Assembly: GCA_910576125.1 (NCBI GenBank) | Contig: CAJTHM010000007.1 | Location: forward strand, 62,001-126,000 | DNA from: Lachnospiraceae bacterium | GTDB lineage: Bacteria; Bacillota; Clostridia; Lachnospirales; Lachnospiraceae | Direction of reading: 5' to 3' | Length of the DNA stretch: 64,000 nt | Shown: piece by piece, positions 51,754-60,779 of the stretch | Numbering within the stretch: position 1 is the stretch's first letter | Layout: every line of letters starts with the position of its first letter | The notes under the pieces: generated by a model | Seen by the model: only the letters and a program-made list of their open reading frames with translations | The model's database searches: none | What the model was told of the DNA's origin: nothing | Program-made: the position numbers and the translations under genes

Positions 51754-52288
51754 CCAGATTTCCCTCCATCTCCTTTATTTTCCGTTCTATGATAACCTTT
51801 CCTCTGGAAAGCCTCTGCCGCACGGTTCCCTCCAATATGCCGCAGACCTTCGCTATTTCCCGATTTTCCATATTGTTTACATATTTTAACATAAATACAT
51901 CTCTGTATTTCAACGGCAGATTTTTCAGTATGTCTAAAATACCATTCTCCAAATCAGACTCTATATAAGTAACATAACCGCCTTTTTCCATAGCTTCTTC
52001 GAACAAAATTTCCTTTTTCACTTGACTGCTCCTCTTTCTGTAAAGATCAAACGCTGCATTTCTGGCACAAGCAACAAGATACAATTTTGTTGGAACATCT
52101 TCGAATTCATCCAGCTTATCTAAATTGTAAGCCACACTGACAAAGGCATTATGAACTGCATCCTCTGCCAAAAAAGAATCATGCAGCACATCCATTGCAA
52201 CCTTCTGCATCAGATATCTGTATTTTTCATAGAGAATCACAAATTTTCGCTTTTCCTCTGGCGTATCTATCATCAACAAAAATATCAT
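51746..52288 (-). CDS. ECF-type RNA polymerase sigma factor
   Basis: A 180-residue sigma-70 family protein starting after GAGGAACATAT. Region 2 is at about 15-85 (DSFLAEDAVHNAFVSVAYNL, TKLYLVACARNAAFDLYRK) and region 4 at about 120-170 (LPLKYRDVFMLKYVNNMENR, IAKVCGILEGTVRQRLSRGK). There is no region 1 or 3. It is followed by the membrane partner and preceded by a promoter that matches the one before the secreted-protein operon, so it is likely autoregulated and drives export of these proteins in response to an envelope signal. Confidence 0.93.
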   Translation of the reverse strand: MIFLLMIDTPEEKRKFVILYEKYRYLMQKVAMDVLHDSFLAEDAVHNAFVSVAYNLDKLDEFEDVPTKLYLVACARNAAFDLYRKRSSQVKKEILFEEAMEKGGYVTYIESDLENGILDILKNLPLKYRDVFMLKYVNNMENREIAKVCGILEGTVRQRLSRGKVIIERKIKEMEGNLDE

Positions 52289-52361
52289 ATATGTTCCTCA
52301 TCACATTTATATATGTGTTTTCCCCTTACATTTTTCGAGTTTTTTTCACCCTATATTAATA

Positions 52362-52391
52362 GTAACGAAATATAAAGACCTATTTGTTACA
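52362..52391 (-). promoter_or_regulatory. ECF-type promoter of the sigma/anti-sigma operon
   Basis: On the minus strand TGTAAC (52391-52386), 18 bp, CGTTAC (52367-52362), then TATTA. It lies 74 bp before the sigma start and matches the promoter at 50994-51023 in both words and spacing. Confidence 0.75.
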
Positions 52392-52588
52392 TTTTTCATC
52401 AGAAATCGGGTACTATAATAAGATGCTCTTTTCCACATTTTGATTTATATCTATTTTGGGTGGAATAATCAAGCAGAAACACAAAGTTTTTAACCGTATG
52501 ATGCATTCATGTACTTTATTTTTTGTAGTTGCTTTTCTCCTGACTCAGAGTTAACATACACCAACTACGAGAAAAGGAGGCGTTCTAT

Positions 52589-52897
52589 ATGAACAAAAAT
52601 TCTTTGTTGTACCAGCTGATGGCAATGCGGATGAATGGCATCATGAACAGTGTTGCCGAACAGGACGAGGACTATCAAGCATCACTCAGCGCAGCCGATC
52701 CGTATATCGACCAGCTGAAAGCCCTGCATCTCCCCAAAGAGACCAGGCAGTTGATCGACGACTGTGTGAGCGCGCATGTCGCCATCGGGAGCTGCTTTGG
52801 GAGGCTCGCATACATGCAGGGATTTTCCGACTGCCGGGAGCTGCTCCTTGCACCTGCCCAATCCGGAAAGGAGGTTCCCGGCCATGGACTCCTATAG
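52589..52897 (+). CDS. Conserved element protein, unknown function
   Basis: A 102-residue protein starting after AAAAGGAGGCGTTCTAT. It is helical, with MRMNGIMNSVAEQDEDYQAS, ALHLPKETRQLIDDCVSAHV and GRLAYMQGFSDCRELL. The last helix resembles small proteins often found beside conjugation genes in Lachnospiraceae (DUF6809-like). It overlaps the next gene by 14 bp, so the two are one unit. These are the only plus-strand genes of the element in this window. Confidence 0.75.
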   Translation: MNKNSLLYQLMAMRMNGIMNSVAEQDEDYQASLSAADPYIDQLKALHLPKETRQLIDDCVSAHVAIGSCFGRLAYMQGFSDCRELLLAPAQSGKEVPGHGLL

Positions 52898-53462
52898 CCT
52901 TTCCTACACCCTTGATCCTGAACAGGGCAGGATTCTCTCCGGCCTTGTCAGGCGATGCAGGGACATCAACGGCTGGGGCCCCCAGGAGCTTCTCCAGTAT
53001 GCCGCCACCGCCAATTCCCAGGCGGAGGTTGACCTGAAACTGGACTTTCTGCAGGATGCGGTCACCCATCTGGAAATCGTGAACAGCACACAGGCCGAAA
53101 AAGACGCCGTGCGCATCACGGAGGATGAGCGGATTGTCTGCCGCAGGGTTGCCGATGCCTTTGCGGAAATGTACAGCCTTGACCTCATGGTGCTGGATGC
53201 CGGGCAGTACGGCTTTGTGAAACTGCAGTATTACAAACACCCTTTTGGCTTTGACGATACCTGTATCTTTACTTCCGGCAGGGACCTGTTTGACGACCTC
53301 TGGGGCGAATGGTATTCCTTTCAGCTCCTTGCGCTCACAAAAGGCACCCCTCTGGCTGAACTTGACTATCAAGACATGTTCCAATGCCTGCCGGAAGAAC
53401 AGCAGAAAGAAATCCTGGGTAAACGGGAGTATTTCCTTGGCCTGGCCGGGATCAGCCTTTGA
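52884..53462 (+). CDS. Conserved element protein, unknown function
   Basis: A 192-residue protein with start 52884 (MDSYSLSYTLDPEQG) after AAAGGAGGTTCCCGGCC. It has an acidic helical N-terminal half (LVRRCRDINGWGPQELLQYA, VDLKLDFLQDAVTHLEIV) and a C-terminal part with YGFVKLQYYKHPFGFDDTCI and EWYSFQLLAL. No membrane segment. No family recognised. It is followed by a terminator. Confidence 0.75.
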   Translation: MDSYSLSYTLDPEQGRILSGLVRRCRDINGWGPQELLQYAATANSQAEVDLKLDFLQDAVTHLEIVNSTQAEKDAVRITEDERIVCRRVADAFAEMYSLDLMVLDAGQYGFVKLQYYKHPFGFDDTCIFTSGRDLFDDLWGEWYSFQLLALTKGTPLAELDYQDMFQCLPEEQQKEILGKREYFLGLAGISL

Positions 53463-53560
53463 TGAGGCCGTCTGTCCGGTAACAGCATATTTCTTTCTCT
53501 GCCGGTAAATATTTTTTAGAGTGATACCTTCGCTGCTTACGTCACCATGTCATATCCCTT

Positions 53561-53602
53561 ACGCCGCCAGGAGGGCGCACTCCCCCCTTGGCGGCGTTTC
53601 TT
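53561..53602 (+). terminator. Terminator after the two plus-strand genes
   Basis: ACGCCGCCAGGAGGG and CCCCCCTTGGCGGCGT pair around CGCACT, followed by TTCTTTTT. It stands about 100 bp after the stop. Confidence 0.88.
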
Positions 53603-53638
53603 TTTCAAAAAATTCCCAGCACATTACCAGGATGCTTT

Positions 53639-53902
53639 TCAGATCCTGCCTTTCAGCGTAAAGAGCAGGCTGCTCCGCCCGCCGTTCTCCCGCCAGCGCT
53701 GCTCTTTTGTGACAAGCCCTGCCCGCATCAGGTCGTCTATCGCCCTCTCCACGGTTCTGCGGGAAAGCTGCAGCTCCCTGGCTATGGTCCCGATGGCCGG
53801 GTAGCACTGCCCCTCCTGGTTGCTGCGGTCCTTCAGGTACATATATACGGCCTTGGCGCGGTGCGGCAGTTCTTCTGCATAGATTTCCATAAAATACCCC
53901 AT
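53639..53902 (-). CDS. Helix-turn-helix protein (replication initiator/GntR-like, HTH_36)
   Basis: An 87-residue DNA-binding protein. KAVYMYLKDRSNQEGQCYPA, IGTIARELQLSRRTVERAID and DLMRAGLVTKEQRWRENGGR form the helix-turn-helix and wing usual in HTH_36 proteins of conjugative elements. Start 53902 follows TAGGGGGCGCCT; an internal Met at 53890 is possible. It begins 9 bp after the stop of the coupling-protein gene and is probably in the same operon. Confidence 0.82.
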   Translation of the reverse strand: MGYFMEIYAEELPHRAKAVYMYLKDRSNQEGQCYPAIGTIARELQLSRRTVERAIDDLMRAGLVTKEQRWRENGGRSSLLFTLKGRI

Positions 53903-53911
53903 AGGCGCCCC

Positions 53912-55771
53912 CTAATCTGTCCGCAGGGGCATGCGTCTGGGCAGGCGTGAGTGTTCCTTCTCCTGGGATGCCGGCGGATGGCCCTGGCCGCCCGGATGGG
54001 CTGCACCTGATGGCTGGGGCATCGGGGCTTGGGACTGCCCTCCTGCCCTTGCAGCAGGAAGCGGCGGGAAATCCCCGTCACCGCCATCGTCCATGTCATC
54101 CTCCCGCCGGCGTAGGATCTCCTGCTCCAGTTCAAAGCGGTCCGCATACAAGACCTCCCTTGCCGCCCGCTCCGGCACCTCATAAGCCTCCCCGAATACG
54201 ATTCCCCATTTCAGGAAAAGTGGGAGCCTTGTCTGCATGGGGCAGCACCCAGTCTTTGCAAGGATGAAGTGCCCCTTGGGGAGCGTCTTTAGTTCATCCG
54301 GGGACATTAACGGCCGGCCCATCATCTGCAGGCTCTGACTGGGGTCGTTCTTCCCCCTAGAGATGGAGCCGGACAGCACCGTCCTGTTCCCCAGGGCTTT
54401 GGAGAGGATGTCCGCGCTCTCCGAGTTGGGCGCAAAGCCGCCGAAGAGGATGTCCTGGCAGTTGTCGATGATGATGCTGGAGCCCTCCTTCCCGTAGTTC
54501 TTCTGTAGCTGGGCAAAGCTCTGGATGATGGGCACCATGCTGATGCGCCTGGAACGGCCTGCGGAGAACATCATCTCCATGGACTCGATCTTCGGTATGG
54601 TGCCAATCTCGTCCGCAAACACCATGACCCGGTTGGGCAGCTTTCCCCCATGCTCGTCCGCGATGGAGAGCATCTCCCGGTAGAGCTGCTGGAGGAACAG
54701 GGACACCATGAAATACTTGGTGTTGTCTTCCTCCGGCAGCACGATGAAGATAGCCGCCTTGCTGGTACAGAAAGTTTCCGTGTCCAGGGTGCTGTCAAAG
54801 CACAGGATCTGCTCCATTTCGCTGTCCAGGAACGCATTCAGGCGGCTCATGGCGGTGGAGAGCACCGAGGCCATTGCCTGTTCCGCACTGTTCAATGCCG
54901 CCCCCGCAAACCACCTTGCCTTGTGTTCGGCGGGCAGCTTATCCATCAGCAGCTGGAACAGGTTCCGGTTCTTTACCGGGGAGGGCGCCATCAGGTCCTG
55001 GAGCAGCTTGAACACGGAGACGATGTGGCGCTTCTGCGGCGGGCAGTATTCCGCGATCAGCAGGATCACGGATGCCAGCAGCCCCTCCGCCGCATCATAA
55101 AAGAATGCGTTCTGCCCATAGCTGCTGGCCTGTGCGCCGTCCGAGCAGATGATGGTCTTGGCCGTGATCTTGGCATATTTCTCCGCCCTGGCTTTGGCTG
55201 CCAGGTTCCCTGCGTCCGCAAGGTATTCGTCCATGTATTTGTTCACCATGGTCAGGATGTTGCCGCCGTCCGAGCGGGTGGGGTTGCGCAGGTCAAGGAT
55301 GGATACCCGGTAGCCGTAATGTTCCTTTGCGATCCCCGCGTAGTTGCGGAACAGGTCGCCCTTGGTGTCCGTGGTCACAAAGCTCATCCCGGACGCGCAG
55401 GCGTATTCGATGTTGGGGTATAGAAAGTTGGCGGTCTTGCCCACGCCTGCGGCGCCGATCATCAGGCAGTGGATGTCCCCCTGGTCCACCAGTGCCGTGA
55501 TGCATGCCCCGTGCTTTTTATACCCCACCACCAGCCCCTGTGCCGCTGGCAGGTTCTCGCCCCTGCGCCATTTCTCCGGCTCATAGGGGACATGGGCATA
55601 GGTCTCCCGGATCTCCTTTTCCGTGGCAAACCGGGCCGTGCCGTGCTGGCCGTCCCCCACGGTCCGGGACTTGATGCCGTTTAAGGTGTAGTAGTGGGAC
55701 AGCAGGGAGATGCCGCCGATGACGGCGAACATCCCTGCGCCCATCAGTATCAGCATTACGACTGGCTGCAT
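53912..55771 (-). CDS. Type IV coupling protein (VirD4/TraG)
   Basis: A 619-residue conjugation ATPase that links the relaxase-DNA complex to the type IV secretion channel at the membrane. One N-terminal helix (about 5-27), Walker A GAAGVGKTANF near 103, Walker B VMVFADEIGTIPK near 380, and the TraG motifs RNPTRSDGGNIL and QDILFGGFAPNSESADILSK are present. A Pro/Gly/Gln-rich tail (about 555-619) is typical. The start at 55771 follows GGAGGGAGGGATGGCACAGAT and overlaps the primase-like gene by 16 bp. Confidence 0.94.
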   Translation of the reverse strand: MQPVVMLILMGAGMFAVIGGISLLSHYYTLNGIKSRTVGDGQHGTARFATEKEIRETYAHVPYEPEKWRRGENLPAAQGLVVGYKKHGACITALVDQGDIHCLMIGAAGVGKTANFLYPNIEYACASGMSFVTTDTKGDLFRNYAGIAKEHYGYRVSILDLRNPTRSDGGNILTMVNKYMDEYLADAGNLAAKARAEKYAKITAKTIICSDGAQASSYGQNAFFYDAAEGLLASVILLIAEYCPPQKRHIVSVFKLLQDLMAPSPVKNRNLFQLLMDKLPAEHKARWFAGAALNSAEQAMASVLSTAMSRLNAFLDSEMEQILCFDSTLDTETFCTSKAAIFIVLPEEDNTKYFMVSLFLQQLYREMLSIADEHGGKLPNRVMVFADEIGTIPKIESMEMMFSAGRSRRISMVPIIQSFAQLQKNYGKEGSSIIIDNCQDILFGGFAPNSESADILSKALGNRTVLSGSISRGKNDPSQSLQMMGRPLMSPDELKTLPKGHFILAKTGCCPMQTRLPLFLKWGIVFGEAYEVPERAAREVLYADRFELEQEILRRREDDMDDGGDGDFPPLPAARAGGQSQAPMPQPSGAAHPGGQGHPPASQEKEHSRLPRRMPLRTD

Positions 55772-57192
55772 ATCTGTGCCATCCCTCCCTCCTGTTTCTG
55801 TGCCTGCTGTTTTTCAGCCACAAAAATATGGGCCCTGATGCACTCCATCGTAAGGCCCACACATTTTTTGACCAGCGTTTCTTTTTCTTCCTCCGTCCCC
55901 GGCCCTGTCCCCGAAAAGCAGGCCATCACGTTTTCAAAGGCGGCCTGCATATCCACAAGCCGGGATTTCAGGTTGCCTTTATCCTTGTGGGGCCTGTACC
56001 TGCCGCACAGGTTGTCGATGATCTGCCCCGGCGCTGCGTCCCGCCCCAGCTCCTTTCCGTACCTCTCCATGATCCTGACCGCGATCCCCGCCAGAATCAG
56101 GCCGTCCCCGTCAAAGGCGTCCTCCAGCTGTTCCAGGCCGGTCCCTTTCTGCAGCGTCTGGTAGATCCCGTAGTGGTACCGTTTCAGGGATTCTGCGGTG
56201 GCATGCCGGATGTCCATGCCCTCCGCCACTTCCTTGATCGTCCCGCACCATGCCCTGCACTCCGCTATCCCCGGATGCTCCTTTGCCGGGATCGGCTCCA
56301 TCCCGTTCTGCGCTTTCAGATCCTCGTTCCAGTCCTTGTTGGCCGGCTGCAGCATCCTCACACGGATATCCTGCCGCCGCTCCTTTATGGCGTCCGCCAG
56401 CCGGTAGCTGTTCTCTATGCCCGCGGGGTCATGGTCCAGGCAGAGGACCACTGTGTCGGCCTGGGGGCTGTCCTCCAGCACCTGTAGCATGGCGTGTGCC
56501 GATATGCCGCTTAACGCCACATAGCTGTTCTCCTGCCAGCCTTTTTTGTGCAGCGTGATAAAGGACAGCATGTCGATGGGTGCCTCAAACACATAGACGG
56601 CATTCCCTTTCCCAAGGTGCCGGAAGCTGTACCTGGGGTCGCTGCCGTCTACGTTGCCCTTGAACGCATCCCCCTTTGTATAGCTACCCCGCTTATGGGC
56701 ATGGCGGGCAGTGCCGTCCGCGTCATACCCCACAAACACCACGTTGTGGTACTTTGCGTCCTCATAGATCATCTTTTTTCTGGCGAAAGCGGAGACCACC
56801 TCCCGGTCCAGGCAGCGGGTCTTTGTCAGGTAGGCATAGGCCCGCCGCATGTCCCCGTTGGCCTCCGGCAGCGCAAAGGGCTTTGGCTCTTTTTCCCTCT
56901 CCGGCTCACTGGCGCGGTATGCCTGCCCCTGCTCCCCGCCAAGGAGCAGGGTGACGGCCTCCGGGAACGTGCTGTTGTAGTGCATCTGCACGAAGTCGAT
57001 GGCGCAGCCGCCAGTTTCCGCCGCATGGTCGTACCAGCGGTTGCCCCGCACCGTGATGCTGTGGTCGCTGGCCAGCCGTTTCTCCCTGCCGGAGCGCAGC
57101 AGCTTCTCCCCCCGCCGGGAGAGGAAGTCCTCTAAATCCACCTCGTTTGCCCGCTGTTTCTGCTCGTCCGTAAAATAAACATATCCTGCCAT
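55756..57192 (-). CDS. DUF3991/toprim-domain protein (primase-like)
   Basis: A 478-residue protein. The start at 57192 (MAGYVYFTDEQKQRAN) follows GGAGGTGCAAGG and is preferred to a Met nine codons upstream. DUF3991 lies at about 95-170 (LTKTRCLDREVVSAFARKK, HKRGSYTKGDAFKGNVDGSD), the toprim domain at about 175-285 (YVFEAPIDMLSFITL with the Glu, and VVLCLDHDPAG). An N-terminal zinc-ribbon-like part (RGNRWYDHAAETGGCAIDFV) is like DnaG-type binding domains. It probably primes or processes transferred DNA. The gene lies directly behind the relaxase. Confidence 0.9.
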   Translation of the reverse strand: MAGYVYFTDEQKQRANEVDLEDFLSRRGEKLLRSGREKRLASDHSITVRGNRWYDHAAETGGCAIDFVQMHYNSTFPEAVTLLLGGEQGQAYRASEPEREKEPKPFALPEANGDMRRAYAYLTKTRCLDREVVSAFARKKMIYEDAKYHNVVFVGYDADGTARHAHKRGSYTKGDAFKGNVDGSDPRYSFRHLGKGNAVYVFEAPIDMLSFITLHKKGWQENSYVALSGISAHAMLQVLEDSPQADTVVLCLDHDPAGIENSYRLADAIKERRQDIRVRMLQPANKDWNEDLKAQNGMEPIPAKEHPGIAECRAWCGTIKEVAEGMDIRHATAESLKRYHYGIYQTLQKGTGLEQLEDAFDGDGLILAGIAVRIMERYGKELGRDAAPGQIIDNLCGRYRPHKDKGNLKSRLVDMQAAFENVMACFSGTGPGTEEEKETLVKKCVGLTMECIRAHIFVAEKQQAQKQEGGMAQICSQS

Positions 57193-57215
57193 CCTTGCAC
57201 CTCCATTCTGCTTGG

Positions 57216-60119
57216 TCATCCCTGTTGCTGCATAGGCTCCCTGTCGTCCCTCTTGTGGCCCTGGGCCTGTTTCTTCTCCGAGAGCCTGCGGCGGCGTTTC
57301 CGGTCGATGTGGAACGGGCTGCCCCCTGCGGCCCTCTGCACATCCTCCCGGAACAGCTTTTCCAGCCGGTGCATCAGGCGGGTTGCCGCCAGGAACAGGT
57401 CGGGGTTCCGGAAAGAGTCCATATGCTCCAGCAGGAATGCCGCATAAATATTGCCCTGCTCCGCAGCGGCCTGCAGGTACACGGCGGCTTTTTCCCTGTC
57501 ACGGGGAATGTCTTTCCCGCAGAGGTACAGTTTTCCCAGAGCATATTCGGCATACTGATTTCCCTGCCCTGCGGACTGCTCCAGCCAGTGAATTGCTTTT
57601 TCCACATCCTTTGGGATATCCTCCCCGGACAGGTACAGCTTTCCCATGGCGTACTGCGCATATTGGTTCCCCCGCCCTGCGGACTGCTCCAGCCAGTAGA
57701 TTGCTTTTTCCACATTCTTTGGGATATCCTCCCCGGACAGGTACAACTTTCCCAAGGCGTACTGCGCATATTGGTTTCCTTTTTCTGCGGAAAACGTCAG
57801 CCAGTGGACGGCCTCTCTCGCATCCCTGGGGATATCCTCCCCGGTCAGGTACAGCCGCCCCAGACGATATGCCGCATAATCATTTCCCTGTCCTGCCGAT
57901 AAGGTGAACAGCTCCACCGCCCTTGCAGCGTCCTTTTCCACCACCTCCCCGGACAGGCAGAGCTTTCCGAGGGTATATTGGGCGGCGGCGTTTCCTGCAT
58001 CCGCCGCCTTTGTGATCCAGCGGACAGCCTGCACCGTATTGCCGCTCCCGCTTTCCAGCCACAGCTTTCCCAGGGCATACTGCGCATGGACGTTCCCCAG
58101 CTTTGCCGCCCGCTCCCAATAAGCCGCAGCGGCAGCATCATCCCTTTCGGTTCCCGTCCCTGCGTGCAGCATCTGCCCCAGGCGGTACTGCAGCTTGTCA
58201 TCGCCGCTCTTTTCCTCCAGATGCAGAAAGCCGGTAAATGCATTCTGAAAACAGATTCCCGCCTGGCTGCTATCCTTGGGTGTGCCGATCCCGTCACGGT
58301 ACATCTTTGCCAGTTCAAAATCTGCGTATGGGTTGCCCTGCTCTGCGGAGCAGCCGTAAAGCCGGAATGCCTCCGTGTCATCCTGCGCCACACCCTGCCC
58401 CCGGTGGTATAAGCCCGCAAGGGAATACTGCGCATACTTATGCCCTGCCGCTGCCGCCTGGGACAGCCAGCCTGCCGCCGTACCATAGTCCTGTCCGGTG
58501 CCAAGTCCGGCAGCATACATCTTCCCGATGCGGTATTGCAGGTAGGGGCGTTTCCGTTCCTTTGCTTTCTTTTCTGCCCTATGGAAAGCCTGCAGCGCTT
58601 TGGCATACCATTCCTGCGCCACATCCTGGTCTGCGTCTCGTCCAATCCCGTCCGCACACATCCTGCCCAGATCATACATCGCCAGAGCGTTCCCTGCCTC
58701 CGACTCCTGCCAGAACAGGGAGTAAGCCTGTGCAAAGTCCTGCGTGACACCCTTTGATCCGTAGAGATTACTTCGGGCCAGTTTATAGTTTTTACTCCAT
58801 TCAGCGTAAAAAGCCGGCATCCCTTTGCCCGATTGCCGGAGGTCATCCTCTGCCGGTCCATCCCCCTCCCATGCATCCATCTCTGACGGAAAAGCATCCG
58901 GCATTTCCTCCCCGCCCAGAATAACCTCCCCATTCGGAAACGGATTTTCCCTTTCTTCTGACTCCGTATAGTCCGGTGCTGCCTCATCCTCAAAAATATA
59001 GTTTCCGCTGCCCAGCTTCAGCGCCTCTGCAATCACCATGTTCTTCAGGCTCTTAAATTGGGGCTGGCTGGAAAGCGGCGGCAGGGCAGGCGTGTTATTC
59101 CGGTATGTCAGCAGAATCTCATCCTGCCATTTCCCCCATGCCCGGTACAGCGCATCCACCTTTTCCTCCTTCGCCAGTTCATCCACGATCCTGTCTATCA
59201 GGTTCTTCACATCCCGCTTAAGATACCCATATACCTTTTTCCCGCCTGTGTTCTGCAGCCGTTCTGACAGGCGTACCATCATCTTCTCAATCTCTGCGCT
59301 TGCCACCGTGCTGCGGCGCAGTGCGTCCACCATCTCCCGCACCACATCCGCAGCGCCCTTTTTTAAGTCTGTGCGGGATTGGTTCTGCTTATCATAAATA
59401 TGCGCAAAGTCCTGCCGGAAGATGTCGTGGGCCAGCTCCGAGCGCATGGCCTCAATGGATTCTTTCGTCAGATACCCGTCACTGCCCTTTGTGGAGTAGA
59501 CCATCAGGTGTACATGGGGATGGTGCCCCTCATTGTGGAATGCGGCATACCAGCGCAGGTTGGCGCTGTCGATTTTCATGTGCTTGCAGAGCATGGCACG
59601 CTTGGAGCGCAGCAGCGCCATCCATTGTGCGGCGCTGTCATAGCCAAGCCTTGCGGCATCCTCCCGCCGCAGGGAGATGACGTGGGTCCAGACCGGGCCT
59701 TCATGTCCGGCTGCTTCCTCCTGCACCTGTTTCAGCACCACCGCTTTCCCTGCGTCCGTAAACAGCCCATGCTCCCCCAGTCGTTCCACTCTGGGACGGT
59801 TTGCGATATAGTCCACATAGTTTTTCCGCTCCCCGATTAAGTCGAGGTTCTGCTCCATGGCGCAGGAGATGAATTCCGATGCGTTCCCCATGGTGGGACG
59901 CAGCAAAAAGTCCGCGTATTCCAGCATCTCCTTTGCGGCTGGAATGTCATAGGCAATCTGGCTGATCAGTTCTTTCTGCTGCGCCGTGGCCGGGAGGTTC
60001 TGCCTGCTCCCCTCCACCTTCTCCACGCCCTCGCGGGTACTGATGTAACGGACGTAGTTCTCCATCTGTTCCGGAGGCGCATCCCGCAGATAGCGGGAGG
60101 TAAAAATGATTTTTGGCAT
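57216..60119 (-). CDS. Relaxase (MobP-type) fused to a Sel1-repeat tail
   Basis: A 967-residue protein; start 60119 (MPKIIFTSRYL) follows AAAGGAGGGAAGCTCC. The first 340 residues are the relaxase that nicks oriT: NYVRYISTREGVEKVEGS (candidate Tyr), THVISLRREDAARLGYDS, and the metal-binding HNEGHHPHVHLMVY near 210. A linker (380-440) leads to some 13 Sel1-like repeats (about 440-915; e.g. YAQYALGKLYLSGEDIPKNV) and a basic end. Sel1 repeats bind other proteins. Three repeats near the C-terminus are almost identical at DNA level. It is followed by the primase-like gene and preceded by the ribbon-helix-helix protein. Confidence 0.92.
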   Translation of the reverse strand: MPKIIFTSRYLRDAPPEQMENYVRYISTREGVEKVEGSRQNLPATAQQKELISQIAYDIPAAKEMLEYADFLLRPTMGNASEFISCAMEQNLDLIGERKNYVDYIANRPRVERLGEHGLFTDAGKAVVLKQVQEEAAGHEGPVWTHVISLRREDAARLGYDSAAQWMALLRSKRAMLCKHMKIDSANLRWYAAFHNEGHHPHVHLMVYSTKGSDGYLTKESIEAMRSELAHDIFRQDFAHIYDKQNQSRTDLKKGAADVVREMVDALRRSTVASAEIEKMMVRLSERLQNTGGKKVYGYLKRDVKNLIDRIVDELAKEEKVDALYRAWGKWQDEILLTYRNNTPALPPLSSQPQFKSLKNMVIAEALKLGSGNYIFEDEAAPDYTESEERENPFPNGEVILGGEEMPDAFPSEMDAWEGDGPAEDDLRQSGKGMPAFYAEWSKNYKLARSNLYGSKGVTQDFAQAYSLFWQESEAGNALAMYDLGRMCADGIGRDADQDVAQEWYAKALQAFHRAEKKAKERKRPYLQYRIGKMYAAGLGTGQDYGTAAGWLSQAAAAGHKYAQYSLAGLYHRGQGVAQDDTEAFRLYGCSAEQGNPYADFELAKMYRDGIGTPKDSSQAGICFQNAFTGFLHLEEKSGDDKLQYRLGQMLHAGTGTERDDAAAAAYWERAAKLGNVHAQYALGKLWLESGSGNTVQAVRWITKAADAGNAAAQYTLGKLCLSGEVVEKDAARAVELFTLSAGQGNDYAAYRLGRLYLTGEDIPRDAREAVHWLTFSAEKGNQYAQYALGKLYLSGEDIPKNVEKAIYWLEQSAGRGNQYAQYAMGKLYLSGEDIPKDVEKAIHWLEQSAGQGNQYAEYALGKLYLCGKDIPRDREKAAVYLQAAAEQGNIYAAFLLEHMDSFRNPDLFLAATRLMHRLEKLFREDVQRAAGGSPFHIDRKRRRRLSEKKQAQGHKRDDREPMQQQG
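57556..57800 (-). repeat. Near-identical 108-bp repeats inside the relaxase gene
   Basis: At least two 108-bp copies, each coding for one 36-residue Sel1 unit, differ at only a few positions (LSGEDIPKNVEKAIYWLEQS versus LSGEDIPKDVEKAIHWLEQS). Partial copies continue on both sides. This points to recent duplication by unequal recombination. Confidence 0.85.
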
Positions 60120-60165
60120 GGAGCTTCCCTCCTTTGCGTTCAAATCCGACTGTTATTTTTCACCA

Positions 60166-60579
60166 TCAGTTTTCCCGTCTCTGGTATCTGTACGCATCTT
60201 CAAACTCCACTGCGCCGTTGATTCGCTTCACTTCCTCCACGCACTTTGCATGGAGCTTCTGCAGCGCCTCCTCGTCCACGTCATGGGTGTAGGCGATGAC
60301 CTGGGACAGCTTTGACAGCTCCACCGCGATCTTAAAGTCCATCCGGGCCAGGCGGTTCTCGCTGTCCTGCACCGTCCCTGCCACGGCGGAGGATAAGGAC
60401 TGGAGCAGGTAATCCTCCGCCTTCCCTGCCATAAGGTATCCCAGGTAGAACCGCAGCGCGTCCCCGATCAGCTCCGTGCGGTTCCTGGCCGCCCCGTCCC
60501 CGATGCAGGAGTCTGCCAGTTCCAGAAGCTGCGTATCCACCCGGATGGAAAATTTGGTCTTATCCTCATTTGCGCCCAT
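60166..60579 (-). CDS. Ribbon-helix-helix relaxosome accessory protein (MobC-like)
   Basis: A 137-residue protein. Residues 8-50 (KFSIRVDTQLLELADSCIGD, RTELIGDALRFYLGYLMAGK) form a ribbon-helix-helix DNA-binding domain; the rest is helical, with ALQKLHAKCVEEVKRINGAV. It lies between the oriT-like repeat and the relaxase, the normal place for the accessory protein that helps relaxase bind oriT. No strong ribosome binding site was seen beyond GGGAGGACGCT. Confidence 0.87.
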   Translation of the reverse strand: MGANEDKTKFSIRVDTQLLELADSCIGDGAARNRTELIGDALRFYLGYLMAGKAEDYLLQSLSSAVAGTVQDSENRLARMDFKIAVELSKLSQVIAYTHDVDEEALQKLHAKCVEEVKRINGAVEFEDAYRYQRREN

Positions 60580-60779
60580 AGCGTCCTCCCTTTTTTGCCC
60601 TGCTTACCCCCAGCCACCCATGAAAATCCTCTTTTTCTGCTGATTCTCCCGCTGTTTTCCTGCCGAGCCACTTGGTTTTCAGGAAACCTGTATCTCTGGG
60701 TGGCATTTTCCTTTCCCGCACGGCTTTGCCGGGCGGTGTGAACCGGGCAGGGGGGCCTGCAAAAGCCACCCGCCCTTTA

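Noticed and set aside
57400..57800. 108-bp repeats as CRISPR or mobile repeat
   Set aside because: They code for Sel1 units in one long frame.
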